DNA from: Halothiobacillus neapolitanus
GTDB lineage: Bacteria > Pseudomonadota > Gammaproteobacteria > Halothiobacillales > Halothiobacillaceae
Length of the DNA: 5,415 nt
Assembly: GCA_020721485.1 (NCBI GenBank)
Contig: DYMR01000134.1
Span: 1-5,415 of the forward strand
Reading direction: 5' to 3'
Below, in pieces: positions 1 to 5,415 of this stretch. Made by a program: the position numbers and the translations under genes. A model generated the notes under the pieces. It was not told where the DNA came from. It made no database searches and worked only from the letters and a program-made list of their open reading frames with translations. Every line of letters starts with the position of its first letter. Position 1 is the first letter of the stretch.

Positions 1-29
1 CCCCAACCCTCCCCCCTCAAGGGGGAGGG
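1..29 (-). repeat. C-rich/G-rich palindromic intergenic repeat, inverted copy cut by window edge
   Basis: The reverse complement of these 29 bases is identical to bases 226-254, so this is an inverted copy of the repeat seen in full at 226-266 and 4265-4305. The palindromic core has 9-bp arms at 7-15 and 21-29 around a five-base spacer containing TCAA. Three C-runs (1-4, 7-9, 11-16) are the complement of the G-runs of the full copy; the fourth would lie left of the window. REP-like intergenic repeats of this general style are common in proteobacteria; family membership here is inferred only from the matches within the window. Confidence 0.85.
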
Positions 30-80
30 AGTGGTTCGGAGGAAACCGTCCGGGGGCGCGGGGCAACGCGACCCGCTTCG

Positions 81-126
81 CCCCCACTCAAGGGGGTGAG
101 GGAGCGGCTCGGTGGTAATCGTTCGG
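81..126. repeat. Diverged copy of the palindromic repeat and its flank
   Basis: A C-run, a CTCAAG centre, a G-run and a trailing GAGGGAG (81-104) echo the core at 7-31. The following 24 bases (103-126) match bases 30-53 at 18 positions, so the similarity continues beyond the palindrome. A third, shorter echo (CCCCCTCAAGGGAGGG) lies at 150-165. The TCAA centres at about 17, 88 and 155 are roughly 70 bases apart, suggesting a decayed tandem-like cluster. Right after this copy, bases 117-141 can fold into a small hairpin (AATCG/CGATT and CGGT/ACCG with a four-base loop). Confidence 0.55.
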
Positions 127-225
127 TGCCTACCGCCGATTGCAAGGTACCCCCTCAAGGGAGGGCGACCGATCGCTTCATCCTTTTGAGGTGGTGGCAA
201 GGTCATAAGCTTCCACCATACGACC

Positions 226-266
226 CCCTCCCCCTTGAGGGGGGAGGGTTGGGGTGGGGGTGGAAA
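226..266 (+). repeat. Palindromic repeat with G-quadruplex motif, full copy A
   Basis: These 41 bases are identical to 4265-4305. The left half is a palindrome: arms CCCTCCCCC and GGGGGAGGG around TTGA. From 239 the G-rich strand carries runs of 6, 3, 4 and 5 G (239-244, 246-248, 251-254, 256-260) separated by 1-, 2- and 1-base gaps, which meets the usual four-run definition of a G-quadruplex. The copy lies about 70 bases beyond the stop codon of the c-di-GMP gene, whose transcript would read its C-rich complement. A hairpin could protect the mRNA 3' end, but no T-run follows it, so it is not a classical terminator. Between it and the gene end (267-338) I see nothing recognisable. Confidence 0.85.
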
Positions 267-338
267 CGAGAGAGTGTGTGGAAGTTAGGTTGGCAGGGAA
301 GATGGGGTGATACGCCAGCTTACGGCCCACACGCTCGC

Positions 339-3300
339 CTATGCCCCCTCAATCAACGCGGTAAACGCTGCCGCCGTCATCGGTTTTCCGGTGAAGTACC
401 CCTGCGATTCGCTGCACCCAAGTTCGCGCAGTAGGGCGAGTTGCGCCTCGGTTTCCACCCCTTCGGCGATGGTGGTCAGCCCAAGGCTTTGCGCCATGTG
501 GATGATCGTCGCGACGATGGCGCGGTCATCGGCATCTTCCGTCATGTCGCGCACAAACGATTGATCTATCTTGAGTTTGTACAAGTTGAAGCGCTTTAAG
601 TAGCTCAATGAAGAATAGCCTGTGCCGAAATCGTCGATCGAAAGTTTGATGCCCGAGGCCGACAATTCCGCCATTAAACCCACGGCGGCCTCGGGGTCTT
701 CCATTGCTGAACGCTCTGTCAATTCCAGCTCTAAATTGTGCGCGGGGAAATCCGATCCGCGCAAAATCTCGCCCACCCGCACGGGCAAATCCCGTTGGCG
801 GAACTGGATGGCAGACAAATTCACCGCCAGCACAAATTCGCCCGCGAAATGCGCCACCCAAGGGCGCGCCGCGTGTGTCGCCGTGGCCAGCACCCAGTCA
901 CCAATCGGCAGAATCAAACCGTTGTCTTCCGCAATAGGGATAAATTCTGCGGGCGACACCGCGCCCAATTCCGGGTGTCGCCAGCGCAATAACGCCTCCA
1001 CGCCCACGATGCGCCCGGTCGTCATCGATACCTGCGGCTGATACACCAACTCGAACTGCTCCGCCGCTAACGCGCGGCGCAATGCGGTATCCAGCGCCAT
1101 TAAGCGATTGGAATGCACCTGCATTTCGCTGGTGAAAAACCGGAAGCCATTGCGCCCGCCTTGTTTGGCGCGGTATAGGGCGATGTCGGCATGTTTGGAG
1201 AGCGTGATGAAATCGTCGCCATCCTCCGGTGCCACGGCAATGCCGATCGACACCCCCAAATTCACCTCCCGCCCGCCCAAATCGAACGGCGCACGCACCC
1301 CCTCGATTAAGCGCTGCGCGATGCGGGTGGCCAGTTCCGTATCGCAATCGGGCATCAACAGGGTGAATTCATCCCCGCCCTGCCGCGAAATCGTATCCTG
1401 CGGGCGCAGCACTTTTTTCATGCGCTCCGCCACCCGAATCAACAATTCATCGCCTTGATCGTGCCCCAAGGTTTCGTTGATGTTTTTGAAGTGATCCAAG
1501 TCCAGAAACACCAGCGCGTAGGGTCGCCGCTGCTGCGCCGCCAAGTATCGAGTGTATTCAAAATGCTCGCCGAGCAATTTACGGCTCGGCAAACCGGTCA
1601 ACGGATCAAAATTAATCAGTGCCGCGAAGCGTTCTTCATTGTGTTTGCGCTCGGTAATATCGGTAATCAGCCCCGTCCACAGCGTGCTGCCATCGGCCTC
1701 GCGCTCGGGCAACGAATAGCCATACAACCACTGGATTTGGCCGTTGGGATCGCGCACGCGGTATTCCATGCGCCAAGGCCGCAGCGTTTTGGCCGATTGG
1801 TCAATCGACTGCACCACGCTGTCCACATCGTCCGGGTGGATTAACCGAATCGCGGGCGTCGCATCGTCGAGAATATCTTCCGGATCCACATGATAAATCC
1901 CGCGCACGCCGCTGCTGGAAAACGGGAACTGCATCCGTCCATCGGGTCGCAGGCGGAACTCATACACCATCCCCGGCACATGGCTGGTGATGCGGTTCAT
2001 GCGCGCCAACAGGCGATGCTGCTCGTGGAATAGCTGTTCGCGCTCCAGGCGATGGTCGAAGTTATCCAACGCAAAGCCAATATCCATCGCCATTTCCAGC
2101 AACAGATTTTGCGCGGCTTCATCGAACGCGGCCAACTCGCCGGAATACAGCGAAAACACACCCCACACCGAGCCTTGACGCATCAGCGGTAAGGTCGCAA
2201 TGCTGCGCCAGCCCGCCCGCGCGCCCCGTTCCCACCAATGACGCATGCGCGCATCTTGCGCAAAATCCTGAATCCAAATCGCCTGCCCCGTGCGCAGCGC
2301 CTCGCCCACCGGCCCTTGGCCACTGGGATGGGCGGGGTCGGCACTGATCTCGATTTCGTCTAAATACTCGCGGTGCGCACCGGCACTGCTCAACACGCGA
2401 ATTTTCCCCGTTTCGGGATCAATCCGCCCAATCCACCCCAGCGCCATCCCCGCAAAGCGCACCGCATCGGTGCTCACCTGTTCGAATAGCTCCTGCTCAT
2501 TTTGGCACCGCACAATCGCCTGATTGCACTGGCTCAGCGCGGAATACAGGTGCTGCATTCGCTCGATACGCGCGCGATCGTGCTGCTGCGCCTCGGCCAG
2601 ATTCGCCAAATGCGCTCGCGTGCGCTCCAAGGACGCGGCCACGCTCCCGTCCGGCGCTGCCTGCCCCGCTTGTGCCTCGGAAAAATCACCCGCGCCGATG
2701 AGCGCCATCCGTGCCCGCAGCGCATCCAACGGCGCGCCCAGCATGCGATCCAGCACACGATAAGTGCGCCACCACACGGCAAACAACAGCGCTATCAATA
2801 CGATGAAAGCGACGCGCACCGCCAAGGCAATGGCTTCCGCCCGCTCGACCTGTGCCGTGGTGCGGCTCAAAACGGCTTGGCTAACCGCTTGAATCGGCGC
2901 CATGATTTTGGCTTTGGCAGCGAAATACTGCGGGCTTTCAAGCAACGCAATGGCGGCCATTTTCTGCGCATCCGGCGTGGCGGCACCCTGATCGACCATC
3001 GCCATCGCCTGCTGCTCCAAGTCCGTCAGCGCATCCGAATCGGCTTTGGATTGGCGCAGTTGGGCGAGCTCGTCCGGCGTAAACCCCGCGCCCGCCATGC
3101 GGTGTAATAAAGAATCCGGCGGCAACCACTTCTCGGGCGACGCAGGCGCGTGCTCCGACAACAGCAGATCCCAATACACCCCACCGGGCATATTCGGGCG
3201 CGGCGCCTTGCCATCGCGCATGGCCACAATCTGATGAAACGCCGCACGGAAGCGCGCATCGCCCGTCACGGCAAAACTGCGTGCCATGCGGGTCAAATCA

Positions 3301-3467
3301 TCGGAAGATTGGCGCAATTCCACCGCCAGTTGCAAGCTGTGAAACCGCAGATCATTCGCGGCATCAATCGCCTTTTCCGCATGCACATACACCACGAAAC
3401 CCACGACCAAGACGGCGTAGATCACGAGGTTCAGCAACAAATGACGAGAAAACGGCGTGTTGGTCAT
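339..3467 (-). CDS. Membrane-anchored GAF-PAS-GGDEF-EAL c-di-GMP cyclase/phosphodiesterase
   Basis: This 1042-residue inner-membrane protein should control cyclic di-GMP, making it from two GTP (GGDEF) and/or hydrolysing it to pGpG (EAL). Membrane segments at about 9-29 and 213-233 enclose a mostly helical periplasmic sensor region with an SSDDLTRMARSFAVTGD stretch. A HAMP-like linker (about 236-290), GAF (about 305-470) and PAS with its C-terminal cap (about 485-610) follow. In GGDEF (about 615-780) the GGDEF signature is exact at 697-701, and an RPQD inhibitory I-site (688-691) sits the canonical five residues ahead. In EAL (about 790-1042) I see EALLR (824), NLS (883), ELTE (915-918), DDFGTGYSS (945), KID (966), EGVE (1002) and QG (1022). 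No catalytic residue is obviously missing, so a bifunctional enzyme is plausible; net direction cannot be read from sequence. ATG 3467 is the only reasonable start: no start codon lies between it and the in-frame TAG at 3500-3498. It lacks a clear Shine-Dalgarno sequence. The sensed signal is unknown. Confidence 0.95.
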   Translation of the reverse strand: MTNTPFSRHLLLNLVIYAVLVVGFVVYVHAEKAIDAANDLRFHSLQLAVELRQSSDDLTRMARSFAVTGDARFRAAFHQIVAMRDGKAPRPNMPGGVYWDLLLSEHAPASPEKWLPPDSLLHRMAGAGFTPDELAQLRQSKADSDALTDLEQQAMAMVDQGAATPDAQKMAAIALLESPQYFAAKAKIMAPIQAVSQAVLSRTTAQVERAEAIALAVRVAFIVLIALLFAVWWRTYRVLDRMLGAPLDALRARMALIGAGDFSEAQAGQAAPDGSVAASLERTRAHLANLAEAQQHDRARIERMQHLYSALSQCNQAIVRCQNEQELFEQVSTDAVRFAGMALGWIGRIDPETGKIRVLSSAGAHREYLDEIEISADPAHPSGQGPVGEALRTGQAIWIQDFAQDARMRHWWERGARAGWRSIATLPLMRQGSVWGVFSLYSGELAAFDEAAQNLLLEMAMDIGFALDNFDHRLEREQLFHEQHRLLARMNRITSHVPGMVYEFRLRPDGRMQFPFSSSGVRGIYHVDPEDILDDATPAIRLIHPDDVDSVVQSIDQSAKTLRPWRMEYRVRDPNGQIQWLYGYSLPEREADGSTLWTGLITDITERKHNEERFAALINFDPLTGLPSRKLLGEHFEYTRYLAAQQRRPYALVFLDLDHFKNINETLGHDQGDELLIRVAERMKKVLRPQDTISRQGGDEFTLLMPDCDTELATRIAQRLIEGVRAPFDLGGREVNLGVSIGIAVAPEDGDDFITLSKHADIALYRAKQGGRNGFRFFTSEMQVHSNRLMALDTALRRALAAEQFELVYQPQVSMTTGRIVGVEALLRWRHPELGAVSPAEFIPIAEDNGLILPIGDWVLATATHAARPWVAHFAGEFVLAVNLSAIQFRQRDLPVRVGEILRGSDFPAHNLELELTERSAMEDPEAAVGLMAELSASGIKLSIDDFGTGYSSLSYLKRFNLYKLKIDQSFVRDMTEDADDRAIVATIIHMAQSLGLTTIAEGVETEAQLALLRELGCSESQGYFTGKPMTAAAFTALIEGA

Positions 3468-3498
3468 AGCAATTGATTGAAGAGAATAATTCCCCCAC

Positions 3499-3664
3499 TA
3501 ACAGGCTGTTGAAAAACGGTTTCAACAGCCTGTTAAAGCAAGCCAAGGAAGGCTTGCCCGAAAATCAAGCATCGTAACTGCTTGATTTTCGCCCATCGTT
3601 ACGGGCGTGTACCGGAACGATGGGGTTGAAAAAGACAGGGATGTCTTTTTTCAACATCCTGCTA
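3499..3664. repeat. Five-hairpin intergenic element with imperfect inverted ends (MITE-like)
   Basis: Five hairpins follow each other almost without unpaired bases: 3499-3514/3520-3535 (16 perfect pairs, 5-base loop); 3538-3544/3551-3557 (7 pairs); 3559-3571/3579-3591 (13 pairs); 3592-3600/3616-3624 plus an inner CGG/CCG; and 3625-3637/3642-3655 (13 pairs, one bulge). The outer ends also resemble each other as inverted repeats: TAACAGGCTGTTGAAAAA at 3499 against TAGCAGGATGTTGAAAAA read leftward from 3664, two mismatches in 18. TA lies at both outer edges, as in non-autonomous elements mobilised by IS630/Tc1-type transposases, though TA is too short to prove a target duplication. There is no open reading frame of note inside. 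Alternatives are a structured small RNA or a compound transcription terminator. Confidence 0.6.
3625..3655 (-). terminator. Possible weak terminator of the unknown gene
   Basis: This is the hairpin of the five-hairpin block nearest the 3' end of the minus-strand gene that stops at 3698. Read on the minus strand it has an A-run, GACA, a TCCC loop, TGTC and then five T, the A-tract/stem/T-tract order of intrinsic terminators. The plus strand reads similarly, so it could act in both directions. The GC part of the stem is only four pairs, so efficiency is doubtful and the call is an inference. Confidence 0.35.
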
Positions 3665-3697
3665 AAACACCGAGAATACTAACATCATTTTTTCAGC

Positions 3698-4219
3698 CTA
3701 ATCGCGCTCTAAAACATCCAAGCGCGCCAGCACGGCCACGACCAAGCCCACATCCGCCTGAGGGCAAGCAGCCGTGACCTCAGACGCCGAACGCGCGCCT
3801 TCCACAATCAGCACAAACGCATGCGCCGTCGAGCCATCCTGACCCAAATCCGTCGCCGCTTCCCGCATGCTCGACAGTAAATCCAGCGCGTCGTGATCGC
3901 CCCAAGTGGCCGAAAAAATCATCTGCGCAAGGGCGGCTGCCGCCTCATCGCGCGCCTCATCCGCCAAGGTATCCAACCAACGGGGATGCGCCACCGCATA
4001 GTCCAGCCCGGCCAGAATCATCCGATCTTCATCGTCCAGGCATGCCACATCCACTGGCTGCCCGGCACGCCAAGCGCGCAAGGCCGCCACCAATTGATGC
4101 CAACCATCCTCTGCATAAGTCTGCATCAGGGCAGGCTCTTCAGCCGATGCGCGCGCGGCCAGCATCGCCAGAATCAATTCTTGATGAGCGGCGCAAATTT
4201 GCGCTGAGGGTTTAATCAT
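3698..4219 (-). CDS. Unknown acidic soluble protein of 173 residues
   Basis: I do not recognise this protein. It is rich in Ala, Leu, Asp and Glu, has no signal peptide or membrane segment, and looks almost entirely helical. The segment around residues 44-77 (LVAALRAWRAGQPVD, then LDDEDRMILAGL) resembles in style the L..LR....G......L..ED..I pattern I associate with helical or TPR-like accessory segments, but that is an impression and not an assignment. A WGDHDALDLLSSM stretch lies near residues 107-119. Two adjacent starts exist: GTG at 4222 and ATG at 4219. GGAG at 4230-4227 is 7 bases from the ATG but only 4 from the GTG, so I prefer the ATG. The stop is TAG at 3700-3698. The gene is divergent from the aldo/keto reductase and runs in the same direction as the c-di-GMP gene, 230 bases upstream of it with the hairpin block between. 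Evidence that it is real: a Shine-Dalgarno sequence, an open frame of normal composition, and no competing gene on the other strand. Confidence 0.75.
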   Translation of the reverse strand: MIKPSAQICAAHQELILAMLAARASAEEPALMQTYAEDGWHQLVAALRAWRAGQPVDVACLDDEDRMILAGLDYAVAHPRWLDTLADEARDEAAAALAQMIFSATWGDHDALDLLSSMREAATDLGQDGSTAHAFVLIVEGARSASEVTAACPQADVGLVVAVLARLDVLERD

Positions 4220-4226
4220 CACAACA

Positions 4227-4230
4227 CTCC
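4227..4230 (-). promoter_or_regulatory. Shine-Dalgarno deciding between GTG and ATG start
   Basis: GGAG on the minus strand lies 7 bases before ATG 4219 and 4 bases before GTG 4222. The usual spacing of 5-9 bases favours the ATG. Confidence 0.6.
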
Positions 4231-4264
4231 GAAAACTTGCCTATGCTAATCACCGGCGGATACT

Positions 4265-4305
4265 CCCTCCCCCTTGAGGGGGGAGGGTTGGGGTGGGGGT
4301 GGAAA
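4265..4305 (+). repeat. Palindromic repeat with G-quadruplex motif, full copy B
   Basis: This copy is identical over 41 bp to 226-266 and in the same orientation. It contains the CCCTCCCCC/GGGGGAGGG palindrome, then G-runs of 6, 3, 4 and 5 at 4278-4283, 4285-4287, 4290-4293 and 4295-4299. It sits between two divergently transcribed genes, 42 bases from the start of one and 155 from the other, where a DNA secondary structure could touch either promoter. Whether it does is unknown. Confidence 0.85.
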
Positions 4306-4315
4306 ACCCCAATGA

Positions 4316-4380
4316 AGGCAGGCTCGATTACCCGCTTCCTCTGCCACACATAAAGAAATGCGTGAACTTGGAGCCTGCCT
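4316..4380. repeat. 10-bp inverted repeat upstream of the aldo/keto reductase
   Basis: AGGCAGGCTC at 4316-4325 is perfectly inverted as GAGCCTGCCT at 4371-4380, with 45 bases between. The right arm overlaps the possible -35 hexamer of the reductase promoter, so it could be part of a paired operator. It could also be the two ends of a small inserted or structured element. The interval between the arms holds no gene or motif that I recognise. Confidence 0.5.
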
Positions 4381-4396
4381 ACGCAGTACCGTTAAT
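4368..4396 (+). promoter_or_regulatory. Possible sigma-70 promoter for the aldo/keto reductase
   Basis: TTGGAG (4368-4373), a 17-base spacer and GTTAAT (4391-4396) match the -35 and -10 consensus at three and four of six positions. The spacing is ideal but the hexamers are weak. Transcription would begin near 4403 and give a leader of about 58 bases. The call is inferred from position and spacing. Confidence 0.3.
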
Positions 4397-4449
4397 GTAG
4401 CGGCATCTTACGCCGCCCCTCCCCACAAATCGAACACAACCCACCATAT

Positions 4450-4454
4450 AGGAG
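4450..4454 (+). promoter_or_regulatory. Shine-Dalgarno supporting the GTG start
   Basis: AGGAG lies 6 bases before GTG 4461, a strong match at good spacing. It fixes the start of the reductase at a GTG whose downstream residues align with the Tas N-terminus. Confidence 0.8.
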
Positions 4455-4460
4455 CAGACC

Positions 4461-5415
4461 GTGGAATTCCGACCTTTGGGTGATTCCGGCATCACCGTCA
4501 GCAGCTTATGTCTCGGCACCATGACCTTCGGCCAACAAAATACCGAAGCCGAAGCCCACGCACAGTTGGATTTTGCCGTCGCCCACGGCATTAATTTTAT
4601 CGACACCGCCGAAATGTACCCCGTGCCGCCCCGCGCCGAAACCCAAGGCAGCACCGAACGATTCGTCGGCAGTTGGCTGCGGCGACAAGCGCGCGACCAA
4701 CTCATCATCGCCACCAAAATCGCCGGCCCGGCACGCGGCATGCGCTGGATTCGCGGCGGCCCGCAAATCAATCGCCAGCAAATCACCGAAGCCATTGATG
4801 GCAGCCTCGCGCGCCTGCACACCGACTATGTGGATCTGTACCAAATTCATTGGCCAGAACGCTATGTGCCCATGTTCGGAGAACGCCATTACCGCAGCGA
4901 CCGACGGCGCCCCGCAGAAGCCATCGACGAACAACTGCGCGCCCTGGCAGAATTGGTGCAAGCGGGCAAAGTACGCGCCATCGGCCTCTCGAACGAAACC
5001 CCGTGGGGCGTACTCGCCTTTGAACGCGCCGCCCGCGAACACGGCCTGCCGCGCGTCGTCAGCGTGCAAAACGCCTACCATTTAATGAATCGCAGCGTCG
5101 AAACCGGCGGCCTCGCGGAAGTCAGCCAAGAAACCGGCATCGGCCTGCTCGCCTACAGCCCGCTCGCCTTCGGCTGGCTGACAGGCAAATACACACAAAA
5201 CCCACAGGCGACCGGACGCATCACCGAATTCCCCGGCTTCGGCCAGCGCTACGCCAAACCCAATGTTCCCGTCGCCGCAGCCGCCTACGCCGAACTCGCC
5301 GCCCAGCACGGGCTCAGCCCCGCGCAACTGGCCATCGCCTTCGCCCACCAACAATCGTTTACCACCAGCGTGATTATTGGCGCGACCCAACTCACCCAAC
5401 TGGCCGAAAACATCG
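4461..5415 (+). CDS. tas: Tas-type NADP(H)-dependent aldo/keto reductase, 3' end cut by window
   Basis: This is a soluble cytoplasmic oxidoreductase of the aldo/keto reductase superfamily, expected to reduce aldehydes or ketones with NADPH in a TIM-barrel fold. The catalytic tetrad is visible as D48 (IDTAEMY), Y53, K86 (IIATK) and H130 (YQIHWP). Cofactor-pocket segments are present: GLSNE (175-179), SVQNAY (201-206), LAYSPLAFG (230-238) and VIIGATQ near 304-309. The stretches LGTMTFGQQN and AEMYPVPPRAETQG are typical of the E. coli Tas branch; that protein, from memory, has about 346 residues and was named for suppressing a tyrosine auxotrophy. The frame gives 318 complete codons and then leaves the window, so about 30 residues are missing and no stop is seen. 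Start is GTG with a good Shine-Dalgarno sequence. The gene is divergent from the unknown minus-strand gene. The physiological substrate cannot be inferred; the family name is secure, the specific role is not. Confidence 0.95.
   Translation, partial: MEFRPLGDSGITVSSLCLGTMTFGQQNTEAEAHAQLDFAVAHGINFIDTAEMYPVPPRAETQGSTERFVGSWLRRQARDQLIIATKIAGPARGMRWIRGGPQINRQQITEAIDGSLARLHTDYVDLYQIHWPERYVPMFGERHYRSDRRRPAEAIDEQLRALAELVQAGKVRAIGLSNETPWGVLAFERAAREHGLPRVVSVQNAYHLMNRSVETGGLAEVSQETGIGLLAYSPLAFGWLTGKYTQNPQATGRITEFPGFGQRYAKPNVPVAAAAYAELAAQHGLSPAQLAIAFAHQQSFTTSVIIGATQLTQLAENI

Noticed and set aside
1..170. CRISPR array, because similar units recur at about 70 bases
   Set aside because: The units are diverged, palindromic and of uneven spacing, one neighbour is inverted, and no cas genes are near.
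226..248. Intrinsic terminator for the c-di-GMP gene
   Set aside because: The stem is strong but no T-run follows on the minus strand, and the same element occurs where no gene ends, so it is annotated as a repeat.
96..434. Open frame on the plus strand of 112 codons
   Set aside because: It runs through the repeat cluster and into the antisense of the c-di-GMP gene, its product is low in complexity where it crosses G-runs, and it has no supporting domain.
622..3476. Several open frames antisense to or in other frames of the c-di-GMP gene
   Set aside because: They are shadows of a long gene with full domain support; their products are Arg-, Ser- or His-rich and carry no motifs.
3499..3664. 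Integron attC site, because of AAC and GTT near the hairpin bases
   Set aside because: The expected paired core motifs are not met, the structure is five separate hairpins and not one long imperfect stem, and there is no integrase or cassette arrangement.
4400..4416. Small hairpin GCGGC/GCCGC in the reductase leader
   Set aside because: Only five pairs with a seven-base loop, near the predicted transcription start and far from the ribosome site; likely chance in GC-rich sequence.
4379..5399. Minus-strand open frames opposite the aldo/keto reductase
   Set aside because: The plus-strand frame has the complete catalytic tetrad and Tas-like sequence; the opposite frames are compositional by-products.

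Overview
The window looks like a stretch of ordinary proteobacterial chromosome, probably beta- or gammaproteobacterial. This rests on three things: a long membrane-bound GGDEF-EAL regulator with GAF and PAS modules, an aldo/keto reductase that reads very like E. coli Tas, and C-rich/G-rich palindromic repeats between the genes. The genus cannot be fixed from the sequence alone. I see no phage, CRISPR, tRNA or rRNA genes and no transposase.

Layout. Bases 1-338 hold no gene; they carry a cluster of related palindromic repeats, one complete and the others partial or diverged. A minus-strand gene (3467 to 339) encodes a 1042-residue c-di-GMP turnover protein: two membrane segments around a periplasmic region, then HAMP-like, GAF, PAS, GGDEF and EAL modules, with both catalytic domains apparently intact. 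Bases 3468-3697 hold an unusual block of five back-to-back hairpins, bounded by imperfect inverted ends and TA dinucleotides. Next is a second minus-strand gene (4219 or 4222 to 3698) for an acidic, soluble protein of about 173 residues that I do not recognise. Bases 4223-4460 separate it from a divergent plus-strand gene. This spacer holds another complete copy of the palindromic repeat, a 10-bp inverted repeat and a possible promoter. The last gene (4461 to beyond the window edge) is a Tas-type aldo/keto reductase that starts with GTG and is cut off at the right edge.

How the parts relate. The genes do not form an evident pathway. The two minus-strand genes point the same way but are separated by the hairpin block, so co-transcription is doubtful. 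The most noteworthy content is non-coding. One repeat, identical over 41 bp at 226-266 and 4265-4305, combines a palindrome with a near-ideal G-quadruplex motif, and its two copies bracket the c-di-GMP gene and the unknown gene as direct repeats. The five-hairpin block ends about 31 bases upstream of the c-di-GMP gene's start codon. I did not find a convincing new multi-gene system.
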